DNA of 52,701 nucleotides from JTS-RE9 sp964649195 (GCA_964649195.1 CAZYPK010000016.1:1-52701), one strand, 5' to 3'; counted from the first letter of the stretch, positions 1-10,000 are shown. Notes: generated from the letters alone by a model not told the origin. Made by a program: numbers and translations.

Positions 1-57
1 AATGAATGTAAGTGCGCTGTGGGCGCGGACTTACGGTGATGGCGCAAAATCCTGCTT

Positions 58-265
58 GGGGAGAGGACCGTCTCAATCGCCCGCGCAGCCTGGCGATGGA
101 GACAGGTGAGGGGAGAGTTCTTCACGAAACAGCAATCGTCCAACCTCCCTCACCCGGCTCGGCGAACCAGGTGAGGGTGGTCATGACCGTTGATGTTTCG
201 CCGTGGACCGGCCCTCACCTGTCTCAATCGCCCCGCTGCGCGGCGATTGAGACTGTCCTCTCCCC
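58..265. repeat. Nested inverted repeat filling the left intergenic region
   Basis: The segments 58-113 and 212-265 are imperfect reverse complements, each running from a GGGGAGAGGAC-type end to a GACAGGTGAGGG-type end. Each arm also holds its own smaller palindrome (GTCTCAATCGCC against GGCGATTGAGAC). Between them, 146-178 carries another CCTCACC/GGTGAGG hairpin, and 258-276 carries CTCTCCC/GGGAGAG. No convincing gene lies in 1-444; the short reading frames there cross these palindromes. It may be a MITE-like or REP-like element. Confidence 0.6.
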
Positions 266-444
266 CAGGGAGAGGGCGAAGAGTCAAGCCTTGGGGTACA
301 TGCGATTGCCCTGGGCCAATCACGATGGAGGCTGGTCGAAACGCTCGGTCGGAAGGTATATTGTCTGCTTCGCGCCGGCGTGAGTCCGAGTCGGGATTCG
401 TTGTGTGAGTGAGGCATCGCCATGGCCACGGGCGCGGCAGCGGG

Positions 445-3057
445 ATGATTTCCATGCTTCGATTTGCACTGACGATATTTCTCAGCGCGTTTCTGCTCTT
501 CCAGGTTCAGCCGCTGATCGCCAAGTACATCCTGCCGTGGTTCGGCGGGACCAGCGGCGTCTGGACGACGTGCATGCTCTTCTTTCAGATGGTGCTGCTG
601 GCCGGCTATGGCTATGCCCATTTTCTGGGGCGGTTCGCCTGGCGGAAACAGGCGGTCATTCATTTCGTGATGCTGGGGCTGGCGCTGGTGTTCATGCCCA
701 TCGAGCCGAGCATGAACTGGCGGCCCGTGGACGGCAGCGCGCCGACGCTGCGCATCCTCCTGCTGCTGCTGGCGACGCTGGGGCTGCCTTATCTGGTCAT
801 CTCATCGACGGGGCCGCTGCTTCAGAACTGGTTCCGCGCGACCTTCCCCGGCCGCTCGCCTTACCGTTTGTATTCGCTTTCCAATGTCGGTTCGCTGCTG
901 GCGCTGATCACCTTTCCCATCTGGATCGAAACGAATCTCTCCCGCCAGACGCAGGTCATTTCATGGTCCATCGGCTTTGGCGCCTTCGCCCTCTGCTGCG
1001 GCTGGTGCGCCTGGAAGATGATGAAGCTCGAAACCACCGCTGCCGCTGTCGCTGTTCCTGCAACTGCCGCTGCTCCTGCCGCTGACCTTCATCCCGACTT
1101 CGAGCGGCAGGCGCTGCTCGAGCCCATCGTCGAGCGCGTGCCCAGGGAAGCCGGGCCTTCCATCGGCGTGATCCTGCTCTGGGTGCTTCTCTCCGCATCA
1201 GGCTCGGCGATGCTGCTGGCGACGACGAATCAGCTCACCGCCGAGGTCGCCGTGGTGCCGTTTCTTTGGATCATTCCGCTGTCGCTTTATCTGGTGACGT
1301 TCATCATCTGCTTCGACAACGAGCGGTGGTACAGCCGGACTTTCTTCGGATTGCTCGCGCTGTTTTCGCTGCCGATCGTCATCGTGCTGCTGCATCAGGG
1401 GGTTCATGCGGACCTCTGGTTGCAGATCACCGGCTACAGCGGCTGCATGTTTGCGTGCTGCATGTTGTGTCATGGCGAGCTGGCCCGCGCCAAGCCCAAC
1501 CCGAAGCATCTCACGCTGTTTTACCTGCTGATTTCCGCCGGCGGCGCGCTGGGCGGACTGTGCGTGGCGGTGCTCGCGCCGCTGACGCTCAACGGCTATT
1601 ACGAATATCACATCGCATTGGCCGTGCTCGGCTGCGTCGTGCTGACGGCCTGGTGGCGGTCGGCGATGGTCGATCCGAAAGTGAACCGCATCTCCGTCTG
1701 GCCCTACGCGGCCTTCGCAATCGTCGGCATGCTTGCCACCGCCGCAGCCCTCCTCGTAACGACGGATGCCGTCAAGATTCTCGAAGATTCGCTGCGGGAT
1801 GGTGCGGTTCTTGAGAGGATCAATGAGATGCCCAGGGGTCGGCGATTTTTCGCGCTGTGGTGGGAGTTCTTCCACGTTGTTCTATCGGATCGAGAAACCT
1901 TTCCTGATGGCCGCTCTTATTTCGCCATTCCCAGCGCGGTCATCGGCTTCATCCTGCTCGCCTTCACCGCCGACCGGCTGCGCGTCAGTTGGAACACGCG
2001 CCCGTTTTTCAGCATGATCGCCCTGACCGTGCTGCCGGTGGCGTTGATCGTCGCCCTGATCAAACATGTCGATGTCGCCGACCGCGATTCGATTTACACC
2101 GTTCGCAACTTCTATGGCGTGCTGCACGTGGAGGAGACCAAGAGCTACCACGTTTCCGTGGCCAACGAAATCACGGGGGATTACGAATCGCAGGACCTGG
2201 GCCCGCAGCACAAGCTGGTGCATGGCCGCATCATGCACGGGCACCAGTTCACCAAGGATTCGCCCCAGCGCCGCTGGCCCACGTCCTACTACGGCAGGGA
2301 CAGCGGCGTGGGCGTCGCCATCGAGGAGCATCCGAACCGAAACCATGCCGACCCTTCGCGGCGATCGATGCACATCGGCTGCATCGGCCTGGGCACCGGC
2401 ACGCTGTCGAGCTACGGACGCGAGGGCGACAAGGTGCGCATCTACGAGATCAATCCCGCCGTCGAAGAGGTCGCCCGCAAATGGTTTTACTACCTTGGCG
2501 ATTGCAAGGCCGACCTCAAGGTGGTGCTCGGCGACGCCCGCGTGATGCTGGAGCGCGAGCTGGAGGCGGGCGATGTGCAGAAGTTTGACGTGCTGGCCGT
2601 CGATGCCTTTTCCAGCGATGCGATTCCCGTGCATCTGCTGACGAAGGAATGCGCGGACATGTATTTCAAGCATCTCAAACCCGACGGCATCCTCGCGCTG
2701 CACATTTCCAACCGGTTCATCGATCTGGAGCCGGTGACGTTTGCATTGGCCAAGGCGCTGGGCACGAAGATCGTGCTGATCACCAACAGCTCCGACTATG
2801 CCTCGGGGGTGAGCAGTTCGACGTGGGTGCTGCTGACGAACAACGAAGAGTTCGTCGCCGGGGCCAATGAGGATGTCAATGCCGAGCCGTGGCGGTTTGA
2901 GGAGAAGGTGACCGCGGAGAACCTCACGACGATTCGCCTGCTCGATGATGAAAAGCACAAGGACATCGGGATCGGCGAGAAGAACCCCTACTGCATTCGT
3001 TCGGTGCTGTGGACCGACGACTTCGCCAGCCTTTGGAAACTGCTGGAGTTCAAATAG
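445..3057 (+). CDS. Fused membrane / spermidine-synthase-like protein
   Basis: About 870 residues. The N-terminal half is strongly hydrophobic with many predicted membrane segments, starting with FALTIFLSAFLLFQ and VQPLIAKYILPWFGG. The C-terminal third is a class I SAM-fold domain resembling spermidine synthase: IGCIGLGTGTL near residue 645 is the nucleotide-binding glycine loop, IYEINP follows as the acidic second strand, and VDAFSSDAIPVHLLT near residue 720 corresponds to the catalytic-loop region. This matches the 'fused MFS/spermidine synthase' proteins common in planctomycetes and proteobacteria. The aminopropyl acceptor is unknown, so a polyamine role is only inferred. The frame is open from a GTG at 409, but the His/Gly-rich residues before the ATG at 445 do not look native. 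The gene stands alone, upstream of the vapBC pair. Confidence 0.85.
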   Translation: MISMLRFALTIFLSAFLLFQVQPLIAKYILPWFGGTSGVWTTCMLFFQMVLLAGYGYAHFLGRFAWRKQAVIHFVMLGLALVFMPIEPSMNWRPVDGSAPTLRILLLLLATLGLPYLVISSTGPLLQNWFRATFPGRSPYRLYSLSNVGSLLALITFPIWIETNLSRQTQVISWSIGFGAFALCCGWCAWKMMKLETTAAAVAVPATAAAPAADLHPDFERQALLEPIVERVPREAGPSIGVILLWVLLSASGSAMLLATTNQLTAEVAVVPFLWIIPLSLYLVTFIICFDNERWYSRTFFGLLALFSLPIVIVLLHQGVHADLWLQITGYSGCMFACCMLCHGELARAKPNPKHLTLFYLLISAGGALGGLCVAVLAPLTLNGYYEYHIALAVLGCVVLTAWWRSAMVDPKVNRISVWPYAAFAIVGMLATAAALLVTTDAVKILEDSLRDGAVLERINEMPRGRRFFALWWEFFHVVLSDRETFPDGRSYFAIPSAVIGFILLAFTADRLRVSWNTRPFFSMIALTVLPVALIVALIKHVDVADRDSIYTVRNFYGVLHVEETKSYHVSVANEITGDYESQDLGPQHKLVHGRIMHGHQFTKDSPQRRWPTSYYGRDSGVGVAIEEHPNRNHADPSRRSMHIGCIGLGTGTLSSYGREGDKVRIYEINPAVEEVARKWFYYLGDCKADLKVVLGDARVMLERELEAGDVQKFDVLAVDAFSSDAIPVHLLTKECADMYFKHLKPDGILALHISNRFIDLEPVTFALAKALGTKIVLITNSSDYASGVSSSTWVLLTNNEEFVAGANEDVNAEPWRFEEKVTAENLTTIRLLDDEKHKDIGIGEKNPYCIRSVLWTDDFASLWKLLEFK

Positions 3058-3106
3058 GGCTGCGCTTGCCCTGCACCAATGACTGCAAGACCCGTCATCA
3101 GGCGGC

Positions 3107-3112
3107 TATAAT
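3107..3112 (+). promoter_or_regulatory. -10 hexamer just before the vapB-like start
   Basis: TATAAT ends exactly 6 nt before the ATG at 3119 and no Shine-Dalgarno sequence is present. Transcription from it would begin at or next to the start codon, giving a leaderless mRNA. No good -35 hexamer is seen. Confidence 0.45.
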
Positions 3113-3118
3113 GTCGTC

Positions 3119-3376
3119 ATGGCCATCTCCATCCATCAACTCAAGGGCAAGGTTCGCGGCCACCTTATCGAACTGGACCGTGACCCCGGCTTGCCCGACG
3201 GCGAAGATGTAACCGTCACCATCGAGCGCCGATCCGTCGCCGACATGCGGCAAACCCCCGGCGACGGCCTCCGCTCCGCGCTCGGTTCCTGGGCCGAAGA
3301 TGGCGAAGGACTCGATCGCTTCATCGAAGAAACCTACCGCGCCCGACATACTCCGCATCGGAACGAAATGGAATGA
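3119..3376 (+). CDS. VapB-like antitoxin
   Basis: An 85-residue protein directly upstream of a PIN-domain gene, with a 4-bp ATGA overlap. The N-terminal half (KGKVRGHLIELD, then LPDGEDVTVTIERR) resembles the short beta-rich DNA-binding or dimerisation region of VapB/DUF104-like antitoxins. The C-terminal half (residues 45-75, including GSWAEDGEGLDRFIEETYRAR) is acidic and helical and would be the toxin-neutralising tail. In such pairs the antitoxin also represses its own operon. The identity rests mainly on gene order and size because the DNA-binding fold is not diagnostic. The TATAAT 6 nt upstream suggests a leaderless transcript starting the two-gene operon. Confidence 0.7.
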   Translation: MAISIHQLKGKVRGHLIELDRDPGLPDGEDVTVTIERRSVADMRQTPGDGLRSALGSWAEDGEGLDRFIEETYRARHTPHRNEME

Positions 3377-3771
3377 GTTTTCTGATGGACACCGATATTT
3401 GTTCAGCCGCATTGAAAGGCGTCGGCGTCGTCGGCAACCGCCTGCTTCAATACACGGGCAGGTTGTACGTTTCAACCATCTGTGTCGCGGAGTTGTTCAC
3501 CTGGGCGTCCCGTCGAAACGCATCCGCCCGGCGCCGACAAGGACTCAGGCGTCTGCTTTCGGAAACGATCATTCTGCCCGTTGACGAGCCCGTGGCACAG
3601 AGGGCCGGCGAACTTCGCGCGTTTTTGCTGGACGAAGGCAGCCCCACCGCAGTCACCGATCTCCTTATCGCAAGCACGGCATTGGAGCACGATCTCACAC
3701 TGGTGACGCACAATCTTCGTCATTTCAACACGATCCCCGACCTGCACCTCGAAGACTGGTTGAATGTCTGA
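3373..3771 (+). CDS. vapC: VapC-family PIN-domain ribonuclease toxin
   Basis: A 132-residue PIN-domain protein of normal VapC length. The acidic metal-site residues are visible: D6 and D8 in FLMDTDICS, E40 in VAELFTW and D96 in VTDLLIA, followed by the typical VTHNLRHF strand and a terminal helix. VapC toxins are Mg-dependent endoribonucleases, usually cutting tRNA or rRNA, and are held inactive by VapB. The start overlaps the antitoxin stop (ATGA), so translational coupling is likely. All expected acidic residues are present, so the toxin should be active; its RNA target cannot be told from sequence. Confidence 0.88.
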   Translation: MSFLMDTDICSAALKGVGVVGNRLLQYTGRLYVSTICVAELFTWASRRNASARRRQGLRRLLSETIILPVDEPVAQRAGELRAFLLDEGSPTAVTDLLIASTALEHDLTLVTHNLRHFNTIPDLHLEDWLNV

Positions 3772-3856
3772 AACGCATGGGGGGTAAACAGAGAATGACG
3801 GCGGCGTTACCCGATAATGGAAATGGTGGATGGTTCGGATCGTGGCGATGCCCGCT

Positions 3857-5014
3857 CTACTTGAGGATGCATCGCCCGCTGCCCGCGGTGATCTTGCCGA
3901 TCACGCCGACCGTTTCGCCATGCTTGCGCAGCAGGGCGGCCACCTGGTCGGCGAAGTGCGGCCTGACGATGACGATGTAGCCCAGCCCCATGTTGAAGAC
4001 ATCAAACATTTCCGAATCGACCACGTTGCCATGCCGCTGAAGGAAGGGGAAGATCGGGTTGGGCTTCCAGCTTTTTCGCTGGATGACCGCATTCAGATGC
4101 GAGCCGAGGCATCGCGGCACGTTGCCGGGCAGGCCCGAACCGGTGATGTGGGACATGCCGGTGATGACCTGCTTGACCTTGTACCTGCGAAGCACCGACA
4201 CGATCGACTTCGCATAGATGCGGGTCGGCGTGAGCAGCACCTGGCCCAGCGTCCGCATCGATTCGAGTTCGGGATAGGCATGATGAAGGTCGAGCTTCGC
4301 CGCCTTGACGATGGCCCGCACCAGCGAGTAGCCGTTGGAGTGGATGCCCGATGAGGCCAGGCCGAGGATGACATCGCCCGGCTCGATCCTGGAGCCATCG
4401 ACGATTTTTTTCAGTTCGCAGACGCCCACGGCAAAGCCGGCCATGTCGAAGTCGCCGGGCGAATAGACGCTGGGCATCTCCGCCGTCTCGCCGCCAAGCA
4501 GGGCGCAGCCGGCCAGTTCGCAGCCGTCGGCCACGCCCTTGACCATCGCCGCCACCTGCTGCGGAATGACCTTGTGAACCGCAATGTAATCGAGGAAGAA
4601 AAGCGGCTCGCCGCCCTGCACGATCAGGTCGTTGACGTTCATCGCCACCAGGTCCTGCCCCACGGTGTCGTAGGTCTTCAGCTCGGCGGCCAGCTTGATC
4701 TTGCTGCCCACGCCGTCCGTGCAGCCGATGAGTACCGGCTCCTTGTAGTTGCGCTTGAAAAGCTTCTCGTTGTAGTCAAGGCGAAAGCAGCCCGCGAAGC
4801 CGCCCACGGCGCCCAGCACACGCGGGCCGAACGTCCGGCGGCAATGCCCTTTGATCAGATCAACGACCGCATCGCCCGCCTCGATGTCCACGCCCGAATC
4901 CTTGTAGGTCATCGGCTTGACCACCGGCGAATCCGCGGCAACCGCGAAATGACTGACGGCTTTGGCGCGGCGCGAACGGGTCGATTTTATGCTGGTTCGG
5001 GTGGTCTTGGCCAT
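3857..5014 (-). CDS. purM: Phosphoribosylformylglycinamidine cyclo-ligase (AIR synthetase)
   Basis: A 385-residue PurM, which makes aminoimidazole ribotide from FGAM and ATP in the cytoplasm, step five of purine synthesis. Family motifs are present: TYKDSGVDIEAGD near residue 36, LIGCTDGVGSK (ATP-binding strand), NDLIVQGGEPLFFLDY, LLGGETAEMPSVY and LASSGIHSNGYSLVR. The protein is about 40 residues longer than usual because of a basic, Ser/Thr-rich N-terminal tail (TRTSIKSTRSRRAK) before the conserved core. An ATG at codon 35 (4912) could be the start instead, but a TACACT hexamer 9 nt upstream of 5014 favours the long form. It is convergent with vapC and not in a purine operon. Confidence 0.95.
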   Translation of the reverse strand: MAKTTRTSIKSTRSRRAKAVSHFAVAADSPVVKPMTYKDSGVDIEAGDAVVDLIKGHCRRTFGPRVLGAVGGFAGCFRLDYNEKLFKRNYKEPVLIGCTDGVGSKIKLAAELKTYDTVGQDLVAMNVNDLIVQGGEPLFFLDYIAVHKVIPQQVAAMVKGVADGCELAGCALLGGETAEMPSVYSPGDFDMAGFAVGVCELKKIVDGSRIEPGDVILGLASSGIHSNGYSLVRAIVKAAKLDLHHAYPELESMRTLGQVLLTPTRIYAKSIVSVLRRYKVKQVITGMSHITGSGLPGNVPRCLGSHLNAVIQRKSWKPNPIFPFLQRHGNVVDSEMFDVFNMGLGYIVIVRPHFADQVAALLRKHGETVGVIGKITAGSGRCILK

Positions 5015-5023
5015 GACGGCGGT

Positions 5024-5029
5024 AGTGTA
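5024..5029 (-). promoter_or_regulatory. Candidate -10 of purM
   Basis: TACACT on the minus strand, 9 nt before the ATG at 5014. No Shine-Dalgarno sequence lies between, so the transcript would have almost no leader. Confidence 0.35.
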
Positions 5030-5101
5030 CGGGGAAAGGATGGAGAGGGAAAACCAATTGGACAGCCTGTTGGAAAAGAGGTCAGAAGTCAGAAGGGCCT
5101 C

Positions 5102-5174
5102 CTGAATAACCTAACGTCCAAGCCGCTTGCGGCTTCGCGATCCCCTGGTTGACGGTACATCGGGGGTTATTCAG
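5102..5174. mobile_element. 73-bp element with perfect 10-bp terminal inverted repeats
   Basis: It begins with CTGAATAACC and ends with GGTTATTCAG, an exact inverted repeat. Inside is a second palindrome, AGCCGCTTGCGGCT. A diverged copy of exactly the same length lies in the opposite orientation at 16556-16628, and a half copy lies at 16213-16259. There is no coding capacity. It is best read as a very small MITE-like or REP-like element. The rest of 5015-5226 holds only short repeats (GTCAGAA units at 5082-5097). Confidence 0.65.
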
Positions 5175-5226
5175 AAGTCCCGGAAGTCAGAGGTCGAAAG
5201 GAAGATTTGGATGATTGAACTCCATA

Positions 5227-5985
5227 TCACCGTTGCCGGGCGGCAGGAGGCTGAAAGCTGAAAGCTGATGGCTGAAAGCCGGTAGCTGACGGATTCCCAA
5301 GCGCCTTCTGCAACAGACAACTCGCGCCCCCGACTTCCTCCCCTTGCCGATAGCGCATCAGCAACGCCTTCGATCGCTGCGCCAGCATCCGTCGAACCTC
5401 GCGCCGCCTGCCCTTGATGCGGGCGATGGGCATGTTGTCGTAGGCGGTGGTCTGATGCCGCATCCAGGCGATGACCGCTGCCTCGGCCCGCTCCTCGACG
5501 GGAATGCGCCGCGTCCGCGCCACGGTGCCGCTGCCCACGGGCGTGGCATGGGCGGTCACGGCATCGGCCAGCCGGCGGGCGATCGCTTCATGAGCCTGCG
5601 CGAAGGCGAGAAACTTCAGGACCGATTCCCGAAAGGCGACCACGTAATCGGACTGCGCCTCTTCGCGGCGCTGCGTGTCGCGCACCCGTCGTTTGGCGTA
5701 GGCCTCGGTGGATCGCTCAGCTTCCAACGCATTCCTGCAAGCTTCGATCGTGGCGGTGTCGGCCCAGACACCGCGTGAAAAAAACTTGCGGCGAACCTTC
5801 TCCCGCACCGTCCACGAGGGACCTGCCGCCTTGACCCGCCGCGTCAGCCCCGCATCGCCGGGCGGCAGCAGCATCCACCCCGCCGGCACGTCCTCCACTT
5901 CGCCGCGCTCATTGCGAACGGTGCGCGGCCGCGGCCCCGGCGCCACGATTCGACTCTCCGCCTTCACTGACGATTGAACGCTCAT
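5227..5985 (-). CDS. DUF2293-like protein of unknown function
   Basis: A 252-residue basic protein. The segment near residues 180-225 (AAVIAWMRHQTTAYDNMP, then a run rich in Arg ending in SKALLMRYR) resembles the DUF2293 domain, which has no assigned function. The middle (residues 75-130) is rich in Arg, Lys and Glu and probably helical. The start at 5985 is chosen because GGAG lies 6 nt upstream; an ATG four codons earlier is also in frame. The last 20 residues (GFQPSAFSFQPP) are encoded by an intergenic-type 7-bp repeat array (GCTGAAA units at 5249-5280), so the array has run into the gene end and supplied the stop. The original C-terminus may be lost. Confidence 0.55.
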   Translation of the reverse strand: MSVQSSVKAESRIVAPGPRPRTVRNERGEVEDVPAGWMLLPPGDAGLTRRVKAAGPSWTVREKVRRKFFSRGVWADTATIEACRNALEAERSTEAYAKRRVRDTQRREEAQSDYVVAFRESVLKFLAFAQAHEAIARRLADAVTAHATPVGSGTVARTRRIPVEERAEAAVIAWMRHQTTAYDNMPIARIKGRRREVRRMLAQRSKALLMRYRQGEEVGGASCLLQKALGNPSATGFQPSAFSFQPPAARQR

Positions 5986-6000
5986 CAAGAACTCCATTTA

Positions 6001-6250
6001 CCGGGGGACAGGGGACATCGTAGCCGCAGCGTCCTCGCTGAGCGTCTGCGGGACAGGAGACAGAAAAGGCAGGAAAGGCAGAAAAGGCAATTGATTATTA
6101 TTTATTTATTAATAATTGCTTATTACTTATTGGAAAGCAGCCTTCGCCACTGTCCATCGTCCCTTCAAATAAGAAATAAGCAATAACAAATAAATAATAG
6201 CCAATTGCCTTTTCTGTCTTTCCTGTCCCCTGTCCCCTGTCCCCTGTCTC
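6001..6250. repeat. AT-rich long inverted repeat flanked by GGGGACA heptamers
   Basis: Arms at about 6079-6131 and 6167-6218 are near-perfect reverse complements: CAGAAAAGGCAATTG, then a very AT-rich stretch, then TTATT. They enclose a GC-rich loop of about 35 bases. Outside the arms are GGGGACA/ACAGGAG-type units (6003-6065) and the complementary CCCCTGT units (6223-6250), so the symmetry extends through the heptamers. The AT-rich part is strikingly unlike its GC-rich surroundings. No gene is seen in 5998-6270. Confidence 0.6.
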
Positions 6251-6270
6251 CCGCCCCCTGGCCTCCGCGG

Positions 6271-7023
6271 TCATTTCCGAAACTGCCTGCGATACGCCGC
6301 AGGCGTCATCCCCGTGAGTCTTTTGAAGCGATGGGTCAGGTGGCTCTGGTCGGTGAAGCCGGTGCGATGGGCGACATCGATGATCTGCGACCGGGTGGTC
6401 ACGAGCAGCCGCTGGGCCGCCTGGATGCGAACCGAGAGCAGATACTGCGTCGGGGTCATGCGAAGGAGCGTCTGAAAGCGGCGGTTGAAATGAGAGGGCG
6501 ACAGCCCGGCCAGCTTCGCCATGCTCGCCATCGAGATGGCCTGCCCGTGGTTCGCCTCGATGAAGGCGATCACCGGCGCCAGTTCCTGAAAATGCCTGGC
6601 CTGCTCGGCGGGTTCCTCGATGAGATACATCGCCCCGGCGATGCCCACGACTTTGCCCCTCGGATCGAAAAGGGGAATCTTGCTCGAAACATACCAACGC
6701 GGCGTCCTGCGATGATGCAGCACCAGCCAGACCTGGGCCGGGATCGGCTTCCTGCCCGCCATCACCCGCCTGTCCTCCGCCATGTAGGCCTGCGCCATGG
6801 CCGGCGGGTGAAAGTCGCGGTCCGTCCTGCCGATCGCCTCCGCTTCATTTGAAAGCCCGTGGTTGTCGAGAAACATCCGGTTCACCTTCACGAACCGCCC
6901 GCGATCATCCTTCGCGTAGAAATAGACGTGAGGCAGGTAATCGAAAAGCAGCATCACCGATGACGCCATCGGGCATCGCTTCATGAAGGCCTTCTGGAAT
7001 GCGGCGGACGGGGTTTGGGGCAT
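6271..7023 (-). CDS. PAS-AraC family transcriptional regulator
   Basis: A 250-residue regulator. Residues about 20-135 form a PAS-like sensor domain (LPHVYFYAKDDRGRFVKVN, IGRTDRDFHP, then a KIPLFDPRGKVVGIAG strand). Residues about 150-250 are an AraC-type double helix-turn-helix: ISMASMAKLAGLSPSHFNR and IIDVAHRTGFTDQSHLTHR, ending with the family signature RLTGMTPAAYRRQF. PAS-AraC proteins sense a small ligand or redox state and activate nearby genes. It is divergent from the secreted cytochrome gene at 7087, a likely target. The start at 7023 is chosen because a TACGAT hexamer lies 6 nt upstream; the frame is open to 7152, but that would run into the divergent gene. Confidence 0.82.
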   Translation of the reverse strand: MPQTPSAAFQKAFMKRCPMASSVMLLFDYLPHVYFYAKDDRGRFVKVNRMFLDNHGLSNEAEAIGRTDRDFHPPAMAQAYMAEDRRVMAGRKPIPAQVWLVLHHRRTPRWYVSSKIPLFDPRGKVVGIAGAMYLIEEPAEQARHFQELAPVIAFIEANHGQAISMASMAKLAGLSPSHFNRRFQTLLRMTPTQYLLSVRIQAAQRLLVTTRSQIIDVAHRTGFTDQSHLTHRFKRLTGMTPAAYRRQFRK

Positions 7024-7029
7024 GGTCAA

Positions 7030-7059
7030 ATCGTACAAAAGATTCCCTGCCCCGTCCAA
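7030..7059 (-). promoter_or_regulatory. Promoter of the AraC-type regulator
   Basis: On the minus strand TTGGAC, 18 bases, then TACGAT, ending 6 nt before the ATG at 7023. This would produce a leaderless transcript. The region is shared with the divergent gene starting at 7087. Confidence 0.45.
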
Positions 7060-7086
7060 GACTTTCGGCGTCATCCGTGCTTCAAT

Positions 7087-10000
7087 ATGATCATGAGCCG
7101 ACATCGCCTCTTCATCTCGTGGTTCGCGGCCGCCTTCCTGGCGCTGACGCATCCTGCGTCAGCGGCGGGTGAAGCCGTCGATTTCGATCGCGATGTGCGC
7201 CCGATTCTTTCCAATCACTGCTTCCAATGCCACGGGCCTGATGAGGCCAACCGCAAGGCGAAGCTGAGGCTGGATGTGCGGGAGGCGGCCATCGACGGCT
7301 CCAAGGGTGATGCCGCGATCGTGCCGGGCAGGCCGGGTGAAAGCCTGGCGCTGCAACGGATCATCAGCGACGATCCCGATGAGGTGATGCCCCCGGCGAA
7401 GGCGAACAAGAATCTGTCGAAGCGGCAGATGGAGACGCTGCGAAAATGGATCGAACAGGGTGCGCCATGGGCGGCTCACTGGTCGTTCGTTGCGCCAACG
7501 AAGTCGCCGCCGCCTGCCGATGGGACCATTCAAGGCAAGCCCTGGTCGCGCAATGCGATCGACCGCTTCGTGCTGGAGGAGCTGAATCGTCATCGGCTGG
7601 CGCCCTCGCCGGAGGCGGATCGTCGCACGCTCATTCGGCGATTGAGCTTCGATCTGACCGGGTTGCCGCCGACATGGGAGGAGACGCATGCCTTCATCGC
7701 GGACACGTCGCCCGATGCCTACGAGAAGGTGGTCGATCGTCTGCTCGCTTCGCCGCACTTTGGCGAGCGGATGGCGATGGTCTGGCTCGATGCGGCCCGC
7801 TACAGCGACACCGACGGCTTTCAGCAGGATACGACGCGGACCAACTGGCCCTGGCGCGACTGGGTGGTGCAGGCTTTCAACGGGAACATGCCATACGACC
7901 GGTTCACCATCGAGCAGTTCGCCGGCGATCTGCTGCCCGATGCGAAACCGGAGCAGGTGCTGGCGACGACCTTTTTTCGCAACCACATGACCAACGGCGA
8001 AGGCGGGCGCGACCCGGAGGAATCGCGGATCGATTACGTGATGGATCGCGTCGAGACGATGGGCACGCTCTGGCTGGGCCTGACGCTCAACTGCACGCAG
8101 TGCCACACGCACAAGTACGACCCGATCACGCACGCGGAGTATTACCGGCTTTTCGCGTTCTTCAACAGCATCGACGAAACGGGGCAGGCGGGCGGCAACG
8201 CGAAGCCTTATCTGAAGATCGACTCGCCGGTGAATCAGAAGCTGCTCGCCACGGCACAGCAGGAATCGTCAAGGCGCAAGGCGGCGCTCGATGCGGTGGC
8301 GAAGGAGGCCGAGCCTGGCTTTGCGGCATGGCTGGGTGAACGGGTGCAGGCCATCGGCGGGAACGGGGAGCATCAGTCGTGGCATGTCGTCAAGCCTCGT
8401 GCGCTGCGAACGGTTGGCGGGGCGATTCTCACCTGGCATGAGGATGGTTCCATCCGTGCAACCGGGCCTGATTCGCGCCATGAGGATTATCTGGTTCATG
8501 CGCGTTCCACGCTGCCGCGCGTGACCGGATTGAAACTCGAAGTGCTGCGCGATGATGCGCTGCCCGGCGCGAAATTCGCGCGATCAGCCGATGGGCATTT
8601 CATTGCGACGGGTCTGAAAATCTCCGTGCGCAGCATGGATGGTTCGCAGGATCGGCCGGTGAATGTGGCCTCGTCGGCGGCCAGTTTCTCAGCCGACAAA
8701 AAGGCCAACAAAGGCTACGGCCCGGTGAACGAACTGCTCGATGATGATCCGCGCACCGGCTGGGCCAGCCACGGCATCAAGGAGGATCAATCATCACTCA
8801 CCGCCGTCTTCGCCTTTGAAGAGGCCGTCACGCTTGCGGAAGATGAAGAGCTGCTCGTGGAGATTCATCATCGTCCGCTCAAGGGCCACCAGAACATCGG
8901 GCGGTTTCGCCTGTCGCTGACCGATGAAGCGGGGCCGGTGATTCGCGGCGTGTCCGCTTCGCCGCTGGAACAGGTGGCGGCGGCGAAGGAAACGGAGGCG
9001 GCCAAACTTCCCGCCAGGCTGCGCGATGAGCTGAAGGCGCAGTACCTGGCCGACCATGCCGCGTATCGTCAGGCGAAGGAACTGCTTGATCGCGCCAATC
9101 GAAGAGTCGGCGAGTTGCGCACCGCTTCGGTGAACGTGATGGTGCTCAAGGAGCGCGACAAGCCTCGCGTCTCGCATCGGCTGCTGCGAGGGGAATGGGA
9201 CAAGAAGGGTGAAGTCGTCGAACCGGCGACGCCCGCCGCTTTGTCGCCCTGGCCCGATGGTGTGAAACGCGATCGGCTGGGCCTGGCGAAGTGGATTGTT
9301 GATCAGAACAATCCGCTCACCGCCCGCGTCACGGTCAACCTCCACTGGCAGACGATCTTCGGCAGCGGGCTGGTGCGAACGCCCGAAGACTTCGGCGCCC
9401 AGGGCGAACGGCCGACGCATCCCAAACTGCTCGATCATCTGGCCGTCGATCTCGTCGAAAATGAATGGGACCTGCGCAGGCTCATCCGCCTGATGGTCAC
9501 CAGCGCGACCTACCGGCAAAGCTCGTCCGTCTCGACGGACCTGCTGGCCCGCGATCCTGACAACCGCCTGCTGGCCCGCGCCAATCGCTTTCGCCTGCCC
9601 AGTTGGATGCTGCGCGACGGGGCGCTGCGAAGCGGCGGGCTGCTCAACGATGCGATGGGCGGGCCGCCGGTGAAGCCTTATCACCCCGATGGTGTCTGGG
9701 AGGACATCACGATGGGGCGGTTCAAGTACGACGCGACGGTCGGGCCGGACCAGTATCGTCGGACGATTTACGCCTTCTGGCGCAGGTCGGCGGCGCCGGT
9801 GTTCCTCTTCGACAACGCCCAGCGGCGCGTCTGCGAGGTGCGCGTGCTGCGCACCAACACGCCGCTGCACGCGCTCACCTTGATGAACGATCCGACCTAT
9901 CTCGAATCATCGCGGGCCCTGGCGGCGACGGCGATGATGGAGGGCAAGACGCGCGAGGAGCGCATGAAGGTGATTGCGCGGCGGGTGCTTTCGCGCGATC

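Noticed and set aside
1882..2958. Long minus-strand frame inside the spermidine-synthase-like gene
   Set aside because: It is an antisense shadow produced by high-GC codon use; the plus-strand protein has conserved motifs.
5227..5330. Reading the GCTGAAA array as part of a native conserved C-terminus
   Set aside because: The same units are found between genes elsewhere (19684-19722), so the residues are most likely incidental.
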